A stretch of DNA of 64,000 nt, taken from assembly GCA_965153355.1 (NCBI GenBank), contig OZ231127.1, positions 85,126,001 through 85,190,000 on the forward strand, written 5' to 3'. Source of the DNA: Flaccisagitta enflata (lineage: Eukaryota > Chaetognatha > Sagittoidea > Aphragmophora). Below are positions 60,840 through 64,000 of this stretch, piece by piece. The stretch's first letter is position 1; each line of letters opens with the position of its first letter. Position numbers and translations under genes: made by a program. The notes under the pieces are model-generated. The model was not told the DNA's origin and ran no database searches. It saw only the letters and a program-made list of their open reading frames with translations.

Positions 60840-61443
60840 CACCTCACAAAATTAGGCGAACTAGGATCAGAGCTTGTCTATAATTGCGTTCTAAAGTCCC
60901 AAACAGGAGTCCAAGTTAAGGATAACATTAAAACATGTTATTTCCATGAGGGTTCTTCAAAAAATGTCAAAATTATGTCAACCAAGAAGTGCAAATAGCA
61001 TCATCATATGATATCATGCAAATTTTAAGTCTATTTTAGATTCAAATTTGTTGCTTAAACCATTCTATTTGACAAGGTTTTTTTTTTACTTTTTGCAGCG
61101 GTTACTGACTGTATCTTGGTACAGTTGACTCATTTTTGTCTGTCAACGATACAAGAACCTTAGATTCAATGTTTTCTTGCATTTTTCATGGTAGAACTTA
61201 AGGCGGTTTATGTTTTCTCATCATCCAAAATTTCCATGTCAAAATCAGTCAATATCTTCTTCTGCATTTTTGGCATATCGCGAGAGCCACGAGAGCCACG
61301 CATTTTTCCGGGTACCAAAATCTGCCCCGGTTTGTGAAACGACTATGTTTTAGCTCTCTCTCTGTCAGTTTTAAGCCCAATAAATGCATCATTTCTCACA
61401 ATTTTGCTCATTTTTCTAGTTCGCCTAATTGTGTGAGAGGTGT
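60840..61443. mobile_element. MITE N (604 bp), TA-flanked
   Basis: Ends acacctcacaaaattaggcg and cgcctaattgtgtgagaggt (then gt) are inverse over about 28 bp, continuing through aactag. TA lies at 60838-60839 and 61444-61445. The interior has a gagagccac direct duplication (about 61282-61300). No transposase frame. Confidence 0.85.
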
Positions 61444-61635
61444 TAGTTGGTTACGCTAACCTTTGACGATTCATCCGGCGCGCTTGCTGGCCTTCTTGGC
61501 CTTGCTTTATTGTTTAAAACTGACTAAATCTACAAAGCTTTCATCCTTAGTGAATTGGAGAATTCTTGGACCCCTTCGTAAGGGCTATGGTTGTTTCATT
61601 TTCATTAAGTAATGTGCACACAATTGGGCATAAAG

Positions 61636-62205
61636 ATGCATTCACCCTTTGGTTAGATTTAGTAACCAACAAGTCAACCGCACTCAAGCCTGGATAATAT
61701 CCACATTATGATCATAGCATGCGCATGCAAGCAGCAAAGGATAAGGATTTCCAATGCAGTCACCCTTAGGTTAGATTTAGTTACCAACAAGTCAACCGCA
61801 CTCGCCTTGGCAAAATCACCACATTATGATCAAAGCATATAGTAACATGCCCGCAGCTAAGGCGAAAGATTTCGAATACAGTCACCCTTCAGTTAGATTT
61901 AGTTACCAACAAGTCAACCTGGCTCAACTCTGGATAATCATCACATTATGATCATAGCATATAGGAACATGCCCGCAGCTAAGGAGGAAGATTTCCAATG
62001 CAGTCACCCTTCAGTTAGATTTAGATACCAACAAGTCAACCGCGCGCGACTCTGGATAATCACCACGTTATAATCATAGCATAAAGTAACATGCCCGCAG
62101 CTAAGGAGGAAGATTTCCAATGCAGTCATCCCTCAGTTAGATTTAGTTACCAACAAGTCAACCGCGCGCGACTCTGGATAATCACCACGTAATGATCATC
62201 GTAAA
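61636..62205 (+). repeat. Tandem repeat, ~120-bp unit, ~5 copies
   Basis: Each unit has gcagtcacccttcagttaga, accaacaagtcaaccgc, tctggataatcaccacat, tatgatcatagcat and gcccgcagctaaggaggaag. Units start near 61636, 61755, 61875, 61998 and 62119. Divergence between units is moderate. Confidence 0.92.
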
Positions 62206-62439
62206 ACGACCAAGTCTTTGTTACCATCTAGAGACTAAATGAGCGGCGCCTCGTCTTCACCAAAGAAGGTCTGTTCCCCCTAATGTTGAAAAGAAAATGT
62301 AACCTTTTAATCTTAAGGCTATCGTTGCTTCAAAATGAAGTTACCCTGAATTTTTTTTTCTTTTATAGAATGTCAAATACTAGTGTAAGAAACCTTTTCA
62401 AAAAATTTCAGAAAATTGAAAAAACCCAAATATAGGCAA

Positions 62440-62730
62440 TTTTTCAGACGCTCGCTAGCCTGACTGGGGCAACGGAGGAAGCTGAAATTTTTACTGAAGA
62501 TAGACAAGACATGTGGCCAGGGTAGACCTGTAAAAAAGATTTAAATTTTATTATTTTACATACAATAAATCCAAGAAGAAATCTGTAAAATGTAACCATT
62601 TAGAGGCTAGTAGCTTTTTTGGGAATTTGTTCCAGGTCTACCCTGGCCACATGTCTTCTCTATCTTCAGCAAAAATTTCAGCTTCTTACGTTGCCCCAGT
62701 CATGCTAGCGAACGTCTAGAAAATTTCCAT
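62440..62730. mobile_element. Foldback element O (~290 bp)
   Basis: Arms of about 90-100 bp: left cgctagcctgactggggcaa and acatgtggccagggtagacc pair with ggtctaccctggccacatgt and ttgccccagtcatgctagcg. The ~95-bp loop is AT-rich. No coding capacity. Confidence 0.88.
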
Positions 62731-63395
62731 CATTTTGTCTTTCATTAAAGTAAAAATCGAAAGAAAATACACGGTAAAGATACAATTCATGAATGATTTT
62801 TTTCATCAACTCTTTCTTAGCCTCCCTAACTATCAGTTTTAAAGCACAAATTCATGAAAGCAGTCAGTGTTTCTGAATAGTGAGTAGATCGCCTTACATA
62901 AGCACAGTGATAGTGAGCAAGGTGAGAAAAGAAATTAATTTCTTGAAACATTGACATTGGAAGAAGAGTTTATGATTAAGGAAGGACAGACGGCCCCCTT
63001 TAGTCTGTTGTTCATATCCTGCACTGAAACATTAAAGATTTTCATTTTTTCCCCTTTACTTAAATAAAGCATTCTTAATTTTGTTTTTGCTTTGTAATTC
63101 TGGTCAGGCCAGTGCTATACAGTCGAAAATTGAAAGAGAGACCCTCAGTTCGCATATTAGTCCAATCATCATAAAAACAGATTTTTAATTTGTCGCCTAT
63201 CTTAAGGAAATGTAAGCCTTAACAGACCAGTCAAAGAACTTTATTGGCTTCATGAAGAGTTGCTAGAATCCGTTTCTTTCTTCCATATGCACTACCTAGG
63301 ATAAAAGTTTGGCGAGACCTTCCAACAAGGACATCTTAGAAATATAAGTTTGACTTTAACTTAAGATATCTTGGCTTCTAGATAAGCTAGAAAAT
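62731..63395. other. No recognisable feature
   Basis: AT-rich sequence with no repeats or gene-like frames visible. Confidence 0.45.
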
Positions 63396-63563
63396 TGAAG
63401 AAAAACACTATTTTGCTAAAATGCATTTTTTTAAAGGGATTGCAAAACTTAAATAGGTAACTTTCAAAGGGATTCAAAATCATCTAAGATTTTCTATAGT
63501 ATTTCTAAGATCTATTGGCTAAAATAACCATTTAAAAGTGCGTCCTTTTTTTTATCTGCGTGG
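63396..63563 (-). mobile_element. Family D MITE, truncated inverse copy
   Basis: ctattttgctaaaatgcatt, gggattgcaaaactt, agattttctatagt and ccatttaaaagtgcgtcc are the complement of the left half of 11888-12298. It ends ...tctgcgtgg then TA (63564-63565). The other half is missing. Confidence 0.8.
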
Positions 63564-63565
63564 TA

Positions 63566-64000
63566 CAATATTTCTAACATGAATTTCCGAGTGACAAGGC
63601 ATTTCATAAGTCACTTCGTCGATTACTTTTTTTTAATCGGGACGATCATCACAACAAAATGTCATCATATTTCATGAAATCTTCCAACGAACCTACTGCT
63701 ACTACTTATAAATATGTGGAATGTCAGCCTGAACATGTCTCAAGAGAACGTCATCTAAGTCCGTCAAACTAAGAGAGACTTAGAGAGACTGAGTTGCCCT
63801 TGAGAAGAAGTTAATTTTCCCTAGAGAGAGTGAGTGTAAGAGAGAGCGCACTACCAACTTGTGTGAGTAAATAGAAGACAGATTGCGTAAGTAAAATTGT
63901 CACTGCTGACCAGAGGGACACTGATACAAGACTCGGCCCCCAAAACACACACACAAAAAAAAAGTCGTAATGAGATAGACACGAGGTGGAACGTAGACGC
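63566..64000. other. No recognisable feature
   Basis: Includes agagagact-rich sequence (63770-63850) and a short CACA/A-run near 63945. No gene seen. Confidence 0.45.

Noticed and set aside
61636-62205. CRISPR-like array
   Set aside because: A ~120-bp continuous tandem repeat without spacers.

Overview
The window is eukaryotic, almost certainly animal, nuclear DNA in which I find no convincing host gene, tRNA or rRNA. Support for a large repeat-rich genome: very long di-, tri-, tetra- and hexanucleotide microsatellites throughout, many short inverted-repeat transposons (MITEs) with TA or longer target duplications, and at least one young LTR element. I cannot name the species; extreme microsatellite content is known from several crustacean and other invertebrate genomes, but nothing here is diagnostic. 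All long open frames (up to about 400 codons) are translations of simple repeats.

Layout. 1-12.5 kb: foldback elements (1-228, 6401-7379), MITEs (family C at 5705-6026 and 3990-4407, another at 7933-8390, family D at 11888-12298), several copies of a ~200-bp interspersed element I call family A, and a microsatellite cluster at 10.4-11.2 kb. 12508-24796: a complete ~12.3-kb LTR-type retroelement with near-identical 495/497-bp LTRs, a GTTT target duplication and a TGG-starting primer-binding-site candidate. Its 11.3-kb interior has no intact gag-pol, is strongly T/G-rich on the + strand up to about 22.87 kb and then switches; it also carries a short decayed stretch that may come from a non-LTR endonuclease. 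25-33 kb: microsatellites, a MITE nested in a MITE (27164-28329 with 27440-27997), a family D relative and a 66-68-bp minisatellite. 33.4-39.2 kb: three copies of an unusual palindromic element (family B) whose arms enclose a ~20-bp minisatellite, plus family G elements, one interrupted by a Mutator-like MITE with a 9-bp duplication. 39-45 kb: more tandem arrays and a 757-bp TA-flanked MITE. 45361-47919: a 619-bp unit present three times, separated by two identical 352-bp spacers and flanked by AACTG. 48-64 kb: further family A copies, foldback elements, pogo-like MITEs, several minisatellites, a 450-bp GGCATC array and an 800-bp polypurine tract.

There is no set of cooperating genes. The biology here is repeat biology: layered insertions that can be ordered in time, non-autonomous elements needing proteins supplied from elsewhere, and microsatellites repeatedly found at the edges of interspersed elements. 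The observations most worth following are the long non-coding LTR element with its strand-skewed interior, the family B palindrome/minisatellite elements, and the three-copy 619/352-bp array. All similarities were judged by eye within the window; no database was searched.
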